Shown here in pieces: positions 25,930 to 36,660 of a stretch of 64,000 nucleotides of DNA. The stretch is taken from contig MU128931.1 in the NCBI GenBank assembly GCA_014904985.1, positions 231,027 to 295,026 of the forward strand. Reading direction: 5' to 3'. Below the pieces are notes generated by a model that saw nothing but the letters and a program-made list of their open reading frames with translations, did no database searches and was not told where the DNA came from. The DNA is from Hydnum rufescens UP504. Lineage: Eukaryota > Basidiomycota > Agaricomycetes > Cantharellales > Hydnaceae. How positions within the stretch are numbered: position 1 is the first letter of the stretch; each line of letters starts with the position of its first letter. The position numbers and the translations under genes were made by a program.

Positions 25930-28900
25930 TCAAGAGTTAAATGGGTCGGGTGGTGCAGCAAGAATGATCACACGGCCGTCCTTGCATCCGATGGCAATCC
26001 GAGGCTGAGTCAGGCTGCTGGACACAGCAATGGCTGCATTGCTGGAGTAGTAATAGGAAGGGATGTGGCAGAGATGTCTAATGCAGCCACTTTCAGGCTG
26101 TACCACCTGTACCCACTGATCATGAAGAGACCAAATGAGGGGTGCCAAGCCCACAGGCCTAGGGGCTATTGAGGAGGATATGGAGAATATGCACTGGGGA
26201 GGTTGTGAAGTCAAGTCCCATTTAAAGGCCTCTGTACCAGTGCCTAGGGTCAAAATAGAACTATCAGGAGAAAATGTAATGGTGGTATCCTGCTCATGGT
26301 GGCCTTGAAGTACTGAGATGAGGGTGCCAGATGTGGTATCCCACAACCACAGACTGCCATGATTGGAGCTTGATGCAAGGAGTAACCCATTGGGTGAAAA
26401 TGCAATGCTTGTAACTGAGCCAGAATGGCCCTCCAGTTTGGCAATGGGTGCACCAGACGTGGCATCCCACAACTGGAGAGTACCATCATCAGAGCCAGAA
26501 GCAAGGGACAATCCATCAGGTGAAAATGCAACAGTCCAAACCCAACTAGAGTGGGCCACCAGTTTGGCAATGGGTGCACCAGATATAGCATCCCACAAAC
26601 ATAGGGTACCATCACGGGAGCCTGATGTGAGGCATGATCCATCTGGTGAAAATGCAACAGTTTGAACCCAACTACTATGCCCCTCCAATTTAGAAATGGG
26701 TATGTGAGACATTGCATCCCACAATCGTAGGGTCCCATCATGGGAGCCTGATGCAAGGTGCAATCCATTGGGTGAAAATGCAACAGCCCTAATTGAACTG
26801 GAGTGGCCTTCCAGTTTGCCAATGTGCATGCCAGATATGGCATTCCACAAACAAAGGGTACCATCACTGGAGCCTGATACAAGGCACAATCCATCAAATG
26901 AAAAGGCAACACTTGTAACCAAACCAGAGTGAGCTTCCAGTTTCACAATAGGTGCCCCAGACATAGCATCCCACAAAAGTAGGGTACCATCACTGGAACC
27001 TGATGCAAGGCACAATCCATTGGGTGAAAATGCAACACTTGAAACTGAACCAGAATGGCCTTCCAGTTTTGCAATGGCCAGACCAGAGATGGCATCCCAT
27101 AACCTGAGGGTACCATCACGGGATCCTGATGCAAGACATAATCTGCCAGGTAAAAATGCAATGGTCCACACCCAACCAGAATGGCCCTCCAAGTTGGCAA
27201 TGAGCATGCCAGACCTGGCATTCCACAAGCATAGGGTGCCATCACTGGAACCTGATGCAAGGTGCAATCCATCAGATGAGAATGCAATGGCTGTGACTGA
27301 ACCAGAATGGCCCTCCATTTTGGCAATGGGCACACTGGATATGGCATCCCACAACCATATGGTATGATCATTGGAGCCTGAGACAAGGTGCAATCCATCA
27401 GGTGAAAATGCAATAGTCATGACTGAACCAGAATGACCCTCCAGTTTCATGATGGGAATGCCAGAGATGGCATTCCACAACCATAGGGTATGATCACTGG
27501 AACCTGATGCAAGGTGTAATCCATTGGGTGAAAATGCAACACTTGTGACTAAACCAGAATGGCCACATAAAGTACTCAAGGTCTGCGGCCATTCAGATTC
27601 TACACCCTGCAACACCTTGATGCAATCTTTTGTGCCTTGACCATATGTTTGGTAAAGCACAGTCTCCCGGGGTGTGAAAGGCAGTGCAGAGTAATACACA
27701 TGAAGTGCACTTTCTCTTATCACTTCCCCATGAGTGAGAATGAATCGATAGGCATCAGACAGCATGGTGACTAAAATTGGTTCACATTTTGAATTTATCT
27801 GTCATCAGAACCCTTTCAAAGTCAGCTGCCGGACTGAGGATCAATAAGAAATCCACATACCGCCCAGCGGTGTGCCTCTTGAATCGAACTCACTGCAGTT
27901 GAGGTACTACTAATCAGGCTCATTGCTTCAAACCACCATAAAAGCAATTGCATCGAGAACATGTCCAGTGCCTCCACCAGTTTCCTTTCTCCCAACTCGA
28001 CGTGTGATAGATGAGATGCCCAATACCGGCATGCATACTGCACCTCAAGAGGCAAAGCATCGCTCACTTTCCGTTCAAGCCCATCTACCTCCCTGTTTAG
28101 CAGGGTCGGATCAGAGATACTAGCCACATCCCGCTTGAGATATTTCTCCATCAGTTCGAAGCATCGGGTAGCATGCCGTAGCTCCTGCTCTGGGACAGGA
28201 ACAATAACGAACTCCATCATCGAGCATCGCAAAGGATCCAGAATAAATTCGAGAAATGAGGGGTGGTAAATCCGAGGCGCGTCGTGAATATTGGAAGGCG
28301 GGACGATGACTGAGTGAAGATGACGCAAGGTAGCCTCAACAACCTCTCCTTCGTACTGAACGAATCGAGCGAACGAGTTCTGTGGCAGGGGCTCTCGCAA
28401 TAGTACAATACTCCCAACAACGACTTGAAACCGCTTCACATTCTCTTGACGATTATATGGGGAAAGGGAGTTTCGGAGCACACCCTTGTACAGATCGTCC
28501 AGCTGAGAATATGGAGTGGCCCCGGTGTCTTGGACAGAGCCTGTGTCAAGTATAAGACTTAGATGTCGGCGAGGATCTTGCACCCGATCGTCGCCGATGA
28601 ACCGGATTGCCGTAGCCGCGTAAACGAATAGCTTCCCAGACTTCTCTACGAGTGAATTCATCTGGGTCTCGGTGGCCCAATCGGTAGGCATACGAAGGTC
28701 AAGTTTCTTCGGAATTTTCGCCAATTCGGTGGAGATGTAAAAGCGAATGTCTTGCTCAATGACTGACGCGTCTACATCATGAAGGACCGTCTTCTCCAGG
28801 TTCGTCTCTTTCTTGAACACTAAAGATAGGTGAGGTTGTGGACGGCTCGTGATCAAGATACGTAGGAAAGGGATCTGGATCGCACACGAGAACACAAGCT

Positions 28901-29812
28901 GTAGAATACCGGCGGCACCCTTCTCTTCACACTCGTCCAGAGCATCAAGGACGATAAGTGTTGGGCGATGACCGGGATTGATTTTGAGCAGAGGCGTCAA
29001 GATTAATGCCTGGAACTGGGATGACAGCTCCTGGTCTCCGAGTGTCGGATCTTGTCTTAGGGCCTCTACGATAACATTGTTGAATGCGGGGTCCGATCGT
29101 GCGAGTTGGAAGGCGAGGGTGGGCACTACGAGCCGCGAATCTCGCAAAGGTTTGTCGCTCCGAGAGAAGAAGAAACTAGCACCTAGCATAGCCTTCTGTT
29201 GGGCATGCACGGCGACCGTTTTTGCGATCGTTGATTTTCCGATGCCAGCCAGTCCACTGAGCCAGTACACGGGCGGTCTTTCCCCATTCCCGCTCCCCGA
29301 CCACGACATAATCTCCTGCAATATGGCAACACGAGTGCCCTCAAGACATGACGATGGAGCATCTTCACGGGCAGAGTCATGCCTCGCATAGTTCGCTCGA
29401 GGGAGAGACATTAAAAGGGTATCGGGGAGTGGCCCATCTAAAATAGCATTAAGTATGGGTAAGGAGTCCAAAGCTTGAGGGAGGCACTGACAATTATGGG
29501 AGTGGAGGTGGACATCCCCTCCACGACCACCAGTACCACCATCCTTCCCAGCCCCCCCACTACCGGTACCTGGGGACACGCACGGATGAGGATGAGGACA
29601 AGGGAGTGGAAAGCAACTCACTGATCATAGGGAATATATCTCCCATCGTACTCAACAATGGCAGCGAGGAGACTCCGCCCCTGGCAAGAGATCGACTGGA
29701 CATATTCGTTCGTAGAATTCGAGGTTGGATGCCTCAAGGAGTTGCGGACCAATCGTTCTATGTTTGGAGCGAGTAGTTTGACAGAAACACGGATACAAAT
29801 AACGTCCCAGCG
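25930..29812 (-). CDS. NLR1: NACHT-WD40 STAND receptor (HET-E/HNWD-like), N-terminus unresolved
   Basis: Two large exons join in frame across an intron at about 27766-27850 (donor GTATGT, acceptor GACAG). The first contains a Gly/His-rich linker (GTGGRGGDVHLHSHNCQC), then a NACHT domain: VYWLSGLAGIGKSTIAKTV (Walker A), GASFFFSRSDKPLRDSRL, PTLIVLDALDECEEKG (Walker B), LRILITSRPQPHL, and winged-helix/linker segments. The second starts with PILVTMLSDAYRFILTHGEV and carries ten 42-residue WD repeats, a decayed eleventh and a C-terminal tail. Fungal STAND proteins of this type control heterokaryon incompatibility and may act in antibacterial or antiviral defence, where the WD array senses ligand and NACHT oligomerises. 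A short upstream exon (IPYD end at about 29640-29812) can be spliced on. The effector domain was not identified. Confidence 0.88.
26305..27564 (-). repeat. Ten 126-bp tandem WD40-coding repeats of NLR1
   Basis: Ten consecutive 42-codon units of the form GHSGSVTSVAFSPNGLHLAS plus GS.DGTLWLWDA.SG.PIAKLE run without length change. Only residues at a few positions vary (for example the pairs before VAFSP, the residue after LWD, and the one before AKLE). The regular unit also keeps long ORFs open in other frames on both strands, which are not genes. Confidence 0.9.
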
Positions 29813-30289
29813 CACAGCAGGCCATCAAACACCTCATCAGATAGTCCGAGCGATGAAATGCCGCTTGGCGTCTTACCATCATACCAGTGGTTAATGGTAA
29901 GAGTGCCAACCAGTGTTTCATCACCGACATACTTACATCACAAAGACACAGCTGCGATGGGGATCTGCCAGAGGACGATAAATTGGCCTGGACGCGGCTC
30001 CCATATCCCCCTCGATCCAGGAGTCCTCCAGGACAGAACGAGGACAAATTCCGTGACAATTGTGACCACACCCGTTTCCGGCGCTAACTGCAAAATCATC
30101 ATACAGGTGCGAGATACGAGCGGCTAGATGCATAGATAGACCAATGGATGTGTGGCTGTAAAGACCAGGTTCTAGAGTGCGTCGTGCGGAATAACTGCTC
30201 AAATTGTGCTCAATCTCGTGATAGCTCCCGTGATTTCGAATGAACCGACTGGATTTTCACGGTTCCTAAGCCTGAGGACTGCTGAAGCT
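29813..30289. promoter_or_regulatory. Divergent spacer between NLR1 and kinase relic; may hold unresolved NLR1 5' exons
   Basis: The NLR1 minus strand carries open segments here (for example a TLVGTLTINHWYDG piece), which could be N-terminal exons, but I could not join them. The 20-mer GTCGTGCGGAATAACTGCTC at 30181-30200 recurs exactly in reverse orientation at 36202-36221, in the spacer of the mirror-image kinase/NLR2 pair. Confidence 0.45.
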
Positions 30290-31200
30290 ATGGATGCCTG
30301 CCACCTGCTAACTCTATTCCAGTCTCAGGGCTTTGGCTATCTTCTCACTCATCCAGGAGAGACCTCAACAACGGGCACTACGAAATAATCAGCACCATTC
30401 TTTGTCCCGCATCTCTCAGACTCGGCTCACATCGATTTCTGGTCCTGGCTTCATTCAAAGGAATACTGTGCCTTGAAGGCCTTGACACCCGATGGGACAG
30501 CAAGAACTCGAAATTATGCGTGCTCTTGATGGTAATGATTGTCTTCCTCTTCTTCTTGACCATTTTGAACATCATGGACCTTGCGGATGCCATCTGTGGC
30601 TCATGGTTGAGTCTCTTATGACCGATGTCAACAGCTTCGTGCGGAATGCACCTCGCCACGCCTTTCCAGGGTATACGGTCAAAGTGGTAATTATGTGTTA
30701 GACGCATTGAAGGCACTGCATTGAGCCAAGATCGTCTTTACCGGCTAGTCATTTTCGCCCCAAATGTCTCTCTCTGAACTAGAGCTAAAGGGGATTATAG
30801 ACACTACGTGGGACAGTATGCTGTTCTGTATCGGCCACAATCCTGACCCTGACTGAATCGAGCGTGAATTGGAATCAACCCCCCTCGAAACCGATGGGGA
30901 CGTCCAGGTGGGTGGTGTATCGTATTCGGTCATAACCCTTGAACCATGATTTTCACTGGAGCGACCGGCATAATCTCCCTGGCTCCACGTCATCTACCTC
31001 ATTGATCTTGGTCACTCTGCGCTTTCGTCAATTTCCTTTGCCTCAGAGGTCTGCTACTTGTTTCCCAGTGATGTGAGTTACCAAGGAATGGACAATGAAG
31101 GTCGTCCCCTTTCGCGCTACGAGCTCGCGTGGTCATCCTACAGGCATCCTTCGGTTCTGAGATTGTCATTTGGGTCCTTGGATACGTCGTACGCACTCCG
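30290..31200 (+). pseudogene. SRPK-like protein kinase relic (kinase 1)
   Basis: Starts MDACHLLTLFQSQGFG, aligning with kinase 2 at 36117 (DARRLLTLSQSQGFG). Frames then break repeatedly. NGHYEII is in one frame, FFVPHLSDSAHIDFWSW and EYCALKALTPDGT (beta-3 Lys kept) in another, and NDCLPLLLDHFEHHGPCGCH and LWLMVESLM in a third. LIDLGHSALSSISF (DLG motif) and LRARVVILQASFGSEIVIWV follow, where kinase 2 keeps the APE-type LRAPEVILQAPFG. Multiple frameshifts and loss of the APE motif mark it as a pseudogene. It diverges from NLR1. Confidence 0.75.
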
Positions 31201-31939
31201 TCTCTATTTTCAAGTCAAGATCTGATGGTATTTCGCAAATTGTGGCTGATTCGTGTCCATCTCGGGTCCATATTGTTCTGATCGGTGCCTCCAAATCCCT
31301 ATTTTCACATCGTTCCGTCTGACATGCATTTATAAGCGGCGGACTCGCCCTCAAATTCGTAAGGGCTATCATTTCCTCTAGAACTCACCGCATGATCCTC
31401 AGCAGATCTATCGGGACAGCATTAATGTTGCCATTCATTACGAATGACGCCCGAGGAAGCAAATTTACTGGGTACCCTCGCCATGATTCTGCTTCAGGAA
31501 CCACATCCAACGCTTCTTATAGGATCTGGGACATTGAATATAATCTTTGGCTCCATACTGGTCACCATTTTTTAGTGCCTTCTTGTGCAGCTAGCTCGGG
31601 CTGTCTGTGCTCCGTCGCAGAGTGAATAATGCTTCTCAACAGAGAGTAGGTGATATTACGTCATCGTTCCTCTTCCTTCCCTAATTCTATGCTTGGGCAG
31701 GAGTAGCAACTGTGGTATTATCATGGGTGATATGATATATTGCAAGATATATAGGGGAATACCTAGTGATCCTAGGTGAATATTAAGAATCCAATGTCAA
31801 TATCGAGATCTTAACGTACCGCTCTCCGGTTGAGACTCGCTTTGAGGCACGCCGCTCGATAGTATCAAAGTGGAAGATGTATCATTTGTCTCAAATAGGA
31901 GTCATGTCATTCGCACTCATGCAGTTTTTGAACCAGCCT
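31201..31939. other. No gene recognised between kinase 1 relic and NLR3 relic
   Basis: About 0.74 kb with short ORFs only (for example 31392-31625, plus). No recognisable motif. It may contain the decayed 3' end of kinase 1. Confidence 0.45.
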
Positions 31940-33060
31940 CTATAGCGATCTCTTGGAAGAACATTGATTATTGCAACGGGTACACCGGACAGGGAATCAT
32001 ACAATCGAACAGTGCGATCTCAAGGGCTGGATGCCAGAAGGCACTGTTTGATTGTGGGATGCCATGTGCGGAATACCGGTTGCAATCCCCTTGAGCGCAG
32101 AAATTTGAATGGTTTCCTTCGGTGCGTTCTCCGTCATTCCGTACCCCAATACCGACACGCACGCATTCCCGGGGATAAAGCCTCTCTTCCCTCCGGTTCA
32201 AACCCATCGAGCTTCCTGTTCACCAGGGCCGGCTCGGCGACGTCCTGCTCGAGAAATCTTGCGACGAATGCGAAGCATCGGATGGCACAGCATCGGTCCG
32301 GCTCTGGGAGTAGTACAATGGAAGCCCGCATCAGAATGCAGCGAAGAACCCCTAATGAAGTCCGAAATGAAGGGTGATTGATAGGACGAGCCTCGTCGTC
32401 GACCGGAGAGCAGGTTGCAGGGAGGAATCAGTGTGGCCCATCTCGTACGGGGTGAACTGCGACAACGAGTGCCACGGGAGAGGTTGCGCAACGATTTCCC
32501 CGGTGCGATTGGAGCGCACTTTTAACCCTTGCGGCTAGAGTCGGAAAACAAATTAGGGTGTAAGGTATTCCCTTGTAATTATCTAGCTGCATATAGATGA
32601 GGTCACTCCTACCTCGTCGGCAATTTGGAAGTTGAGGGTTCCACGTACAAGCATTAGGAATGAATCGATGTGCATGCAGAAATCAAGGGCTGCCTCAACT
32701 TGGCGAATTTATCACATCTAAATCGGCGGCCATAAGCGGAAACCGGGAAGGACGATCACGTAAAAGTGGATCGAAGTTTCGATATCAGCCGCCCGAAGCA
32801 GGGATCTGGTCGAGTCGCGATCAAGATACGGAGAAAGCTAATTCAAGGGCATTCAGATTCCCTTCTAAAAACAAAAGTTGACGTATTTTCGCGGCACCCT
32901 TCTGGCTGACTTCATCGTGAGCGCTGGGCGGCTCCCTGGAGAGGGGATGCGAGATAAATCCCCGGAGTTGAGGGGGAAGTTCCTCGAGTACGAGTGGTAT
33001 ATCTTCTCAAAGTGCCTTCTTGTTGAATGAGATGTCAAAGTAAGGAAGCCCAATCAGTCA
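31940..33060 (-). pseudogene. NLR3: decayed NACHT-WD40 fragment
   Basis: Minus-strand segments match NLR1 in order. The piece QKGAAKIRQLLFLEGN near 32900 aligns with DECEEKGAAGILQLVF. INHPSFRTSLGVLRC aligns with IYHPSFLEFILDPLRC. The segment ASIVLLPEPDRCCAIRCFAF at 32134-32331 aligns with the VIVPVPEQELRHATRCFEL region, followed by LVNRKLDGF and ACRYW. A WD-like DRTVRLYDSLSGVPVA lies near 31990. Stops and frame changes separate the pieces, and Walker A was not found. It is a relic lying between the two receptor/kinase pairs. Confidence 0.65.
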
Positions 33061-34823
33061 GCTGGGAGGATACGCGGCTCTAGCTTGGAAAGGAAAGCAG
33101 CACAATCCTGTCTACCATTAGGGTCAATACAGTCAAGGGATGTGGGAGGGAAATACATAGAAAGGGAACAGGAAAAGGAGAAAGGTAGAAAAGAGGGGGA
33201 GGAGGCACCAAGACGAAGGGATTAAATATTCCCTGGTATGATAAGCAAGGCTAGACAGGAGTGGGCCTCGACTGGATCTAGAACCCATCCCGCACAGAAA
33301 GGAACACGGGGTCCAATTGCGCCGAGGCTCTGTGGATGCAAGGGCTAACCGCGATCTGCAGAGAGGAGCGGGGACTCATGGACTCTTTCAACCTGACGTG
33401 GCCCAGCTCCCCAAAGGGTACTGACCGACTAGACCCGTCTAATATCATTCTCCGTTAAACTGATGAAAAGCGACCCTCGAGAGCCGTGATTCGTCTCCTT
33501 CGCAATCAGAAAAGGAAAACCTCGTGTCCTCCCCTTTCTCGATCAGGGATGCTTTTCACACTGTTAATCAGATACCATCCAGACCGTTAGTGGATAATGA
33601 TTCTCCATCAATACAATCCATGGCATGGCTCCGATATATGGACACGAGCCCTGTCAAGATATGATGATGACGCGTGCTTGCTGTCGCAGTCGTAACCTGC
33701 GCAATCCACTCCAGGAAGAGGCCAGAATCCGAGATCGCGGGCCAAGGAATCAGGATACTGACCGATATTAATGGAATCAACCAACCCACGGAAAGCGACA
33801 CCTTCCGCAACCGCAGTAGCATTAGTCAAGAAGGAATAAGTGCGCAAGATAGTAAGGAGTCAAAAGGCTGGTACAGGTGATATTTGATATCGCAGTAATG
33901 AGAGAGAGATCGCCTTCGTTGGCCACTTTGACAATGGATTGTGGTCAACGAGAGTTGCTTGGACAATCAAGAGGAACTTGCTATGAAAGTCAGTCGAGAC
34001 CCAGGTATGTTTCTGTCGGACCCCAAAATCTTGGAACCCAATTGCTGGTGTGCGTACGAACATCGAGCGGTGGCGAGCTACAGCAAGGAAACCGCCGCTT
34101 TCATTAATCTTTGGTTCCCATCTTGGGATTCATGAATGGATGGGAAGCTGCAAGAGGGTGAGGACCGTTGCGCAATCGACGCAGTGCACAGCAGTTTCCG
34201 TTCCCAGCACTGTTCCTGCCACGTAGAGCCTACAGCTAGGCTAGCTGACGATTTCTGAGCGGATTCGGCCAGCTGAGGCTGAGCCATGCTAGCCAATCTA
34301 AAATTTTCTGTGCAAGCACGACAATGAGAAGAATGGAACCACTGGCACAACGAAAATCAAAACGAAGGGACACGAAAGGATCATTAATTGTCATTCTTTG
34401 TCCACGAGACAGACAACTTTTTGTATGTGGGCCCCGGACGGAAAGTCAGGTATATCGAACACTGGAACAGTGTTCTGCGTTCGTTAGCCACATGCCCCTA
34501 CCGTTCAGCTCACACCCGCCATATGAGCCGCATTCCCTCTCGCCTCCTGGTTCTCCACGACGTTTGGATCACCGACGTCGATCGGAAGGAGCGATCCGAA
34601 TCAATCGGAAACAGTAACCCCATGTGTCCGGTGCTTGGTCGAGAGGAACAAAACTCAAGAATGACAATAGTAATCGCAGGAAAAGGCTCTGCGCATCCAA
34701 TCGTGGCCCAGCAGTGCATCGGCCAAGTGCACTATTCAGGATTCAGCGGAAGACAAGTGCCGATGAAAGTAGTCGCAGCTTCGAGCCGGTCCGGCTCCAA
34801 GATCTTGTAATTCTGTGGCACCT
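33061..34823. other. Centre of the inverted receptor/kinase duplication; no gene recognised
   Basis: About 1.76 kb with only short ORFs on both strands (for example 33608-33847 minus and 34388-34810 plus) and no recognisable motif. It may hold decayed remnants of the duplicated genes. Confidence 0.45.
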
Positions 34824-36117
34824 CTACGAATGCTCATAGGATACTGTGTCTCGATACTGCAAAGCTGGCCTATGGAAACAATGAATATGCGCACGAAATA
34901 TATGGAAGACCTCACCACACCTTGTGCAAATAAATGCCCGCACTTGCTGGATTGAGCGAGAAACTGACTGGAATGTTTTACCCGTCAGCCCCACCACGTC
35001 GACGAGATGTTGGTCCTCCATATTCCATGCTTGCCTTCCTCTAGGTCGAATGCCCATTGTCCTGTCAATAACTCAAATGTCTGCGAAATATGATCAGATT
35101 TTGAGCTTTGAACTACAGACACAGAGCGCCCAAATTTCAATCTCATTACCAAAGGGTGCCTGTAGGATGACTTCGGGTGCTCGGAGTGCAAAAGGATTAA
35201 CGACCTTCATCGTTCATTCCTCATCGACCCACATCGCGACGCAACTAACATCGGATCTTCGATGCAGGGAAGATTGACGAAAACGCACAGTGGCCGAGAT
35301 CAATGAGATGGATGGCGTAGAGCACAGCTAGATTACGCCCTTCGTCTCAATGAAAATCATGTTTCAATGGTTGGGGCAGAACGAACGGATATGATACACT
35401 ATCCACTTCCACGTCCCCATCGGTTTCGAAAGGTGTTGATTCAAACTCACGGTCGAGTCGGTCAGAACCATTCCCGACACAGAACAGCATATTATCTGTC
35501 TTAATGTCTATAAGGGCCTTTAGGTCCAGTTCAGGAAGACATTTCGAACAAGAATGACTGACCGGTATGGATAATCTTTGCTTGATGCACCGCCTGCGGT
35601 GCCTCCAACACATGTATGTCTTGAACGTACGCACCGACAAGGCGTTGTGGGGTGTGTTGTGCCGGGGGCTGGTCGGACATATTACCGTCATAAGAGGCTC
35701 CATTATTAAGCATAGATGTCGTCCGTGAGGTCCAGGACGTCAAAAGTGACCAAAAAGGAGGGGTAGCCAGTCATTATCATCAAGTTCTGTGACAGCCTGC
35801 ATAATTTCGAGCTCTTGAAGGATGCCTATCGTGTTTCCTTCTGTCGCATCGTCCGTCAAGACTCTTATGGCACGGTATGCTTTTGGATGAGACCTAAACC
35901 AGGAATCGACGTGAGGCCAGTCTGAAAGATGAGAGACAAAGAATGATGGTGATTGTAGGTCGGCACAGAGAAAGGTGGAGAAAGCAGTGCCTCTTACAAG
36001 CATCCCAGTTATTTCGTAGCGCCCATTCTTTAGAGTGTCTCCCGGACGAGTGGCAGGGCATCCAAAGCCCTGGGATTGGGACAGGGTTAGCAGGCGACGA
36101 GCATCCACAGTCGCCAT
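34824..36117 (-). pseudogene. SRPK-like protein kinase (kinase 2), near-complete with one frameshift
   Basis: Starts MATVDARRLLTLSQSQGFG at 36117. Kinase landmarks in order are LKNGRYEITGMLVRGTAFST (glycine-loop region) and AYRAIRVLTDDA (beta-3, Arg where Lys is expected). IGILQELEIMQ follows, then IIHTDIKTDNMLFCVGN (catalytic loop rebuilt over an intron), LIDLGHCAF (DLG in place of DFG, as in SRPKs), ALRAPEVILQAPFGNEIEIW and TFELLTGQWAF. Between WAFD and the RPRGRQAWNMEDQHLVDVVG segment the frame slips by one base near 35040. SRPKs phosphorylate SR proteins, and fungal paralogues are often expanded families. The Arg and the slip suggest a pseudokinase or an early pseudogene. It diverges from NLR2, mirroring kinase 1/NLR1. 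Confidence 0.72.
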
Positions 36118-36660
36118 TCGGTTCAGCCGCCGTAGGGTTAGGATCAGCCGAAATCCAACTGATGGTTCATTGGAAATCCGGAGAGTCAGAAACCACAGTC
36201 TGAGCAGTTATTCCGCACGACACACTCAGGAGCCTAGCCTTTACAAAAGAGAATCCTATCCCATGGGTTTGTAATGGTTTTGCAGTCAACACCACTGTCA
36301 CAATTGAAGCGGAGTTGTTTTTTCCTGTTATATCCCGGGGTCCTTGGGTAGATGGCGACGTACGTAGAAGCCGTATCCAGGCTCTAACGTCATATCCACA
36401 TTGCGTCTCAAGCTCTGCGATGTGGCAATATGTTGGATTATCTAAGACCCGTGTCGATTTAATCATTTAGAGATCACAAACAGGCTGCCCGATAGGGCGC
36501 CAACTGTTCTTCGCACTCCAAAATCTTGGAGCCCACCGGATTGATCACACACAATTATATACCGATCGGCCGATAACTCTCTCGGATATCCAACCTCGAA
36601 CTCTGCCAGTGAATCTATCCAGCCGATCGTCAGAATCTCATCCCAGCTGTTCAGTAACGA

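Noticed and set aside
25440..25940. Cys-rich plus-strand ORF of 166 codons
   Set aside because: No recognisable motif, and its end overlaps NLR1 in antisense. The evidence is too weak for a gene call.
26250..27413. Long ORFs in other frames and on the opposite strand within the WD40 array
   Set aside because: They arise because a 126-bp unit without stops in several frames is repeated. Their translations are periodic and meaningless.
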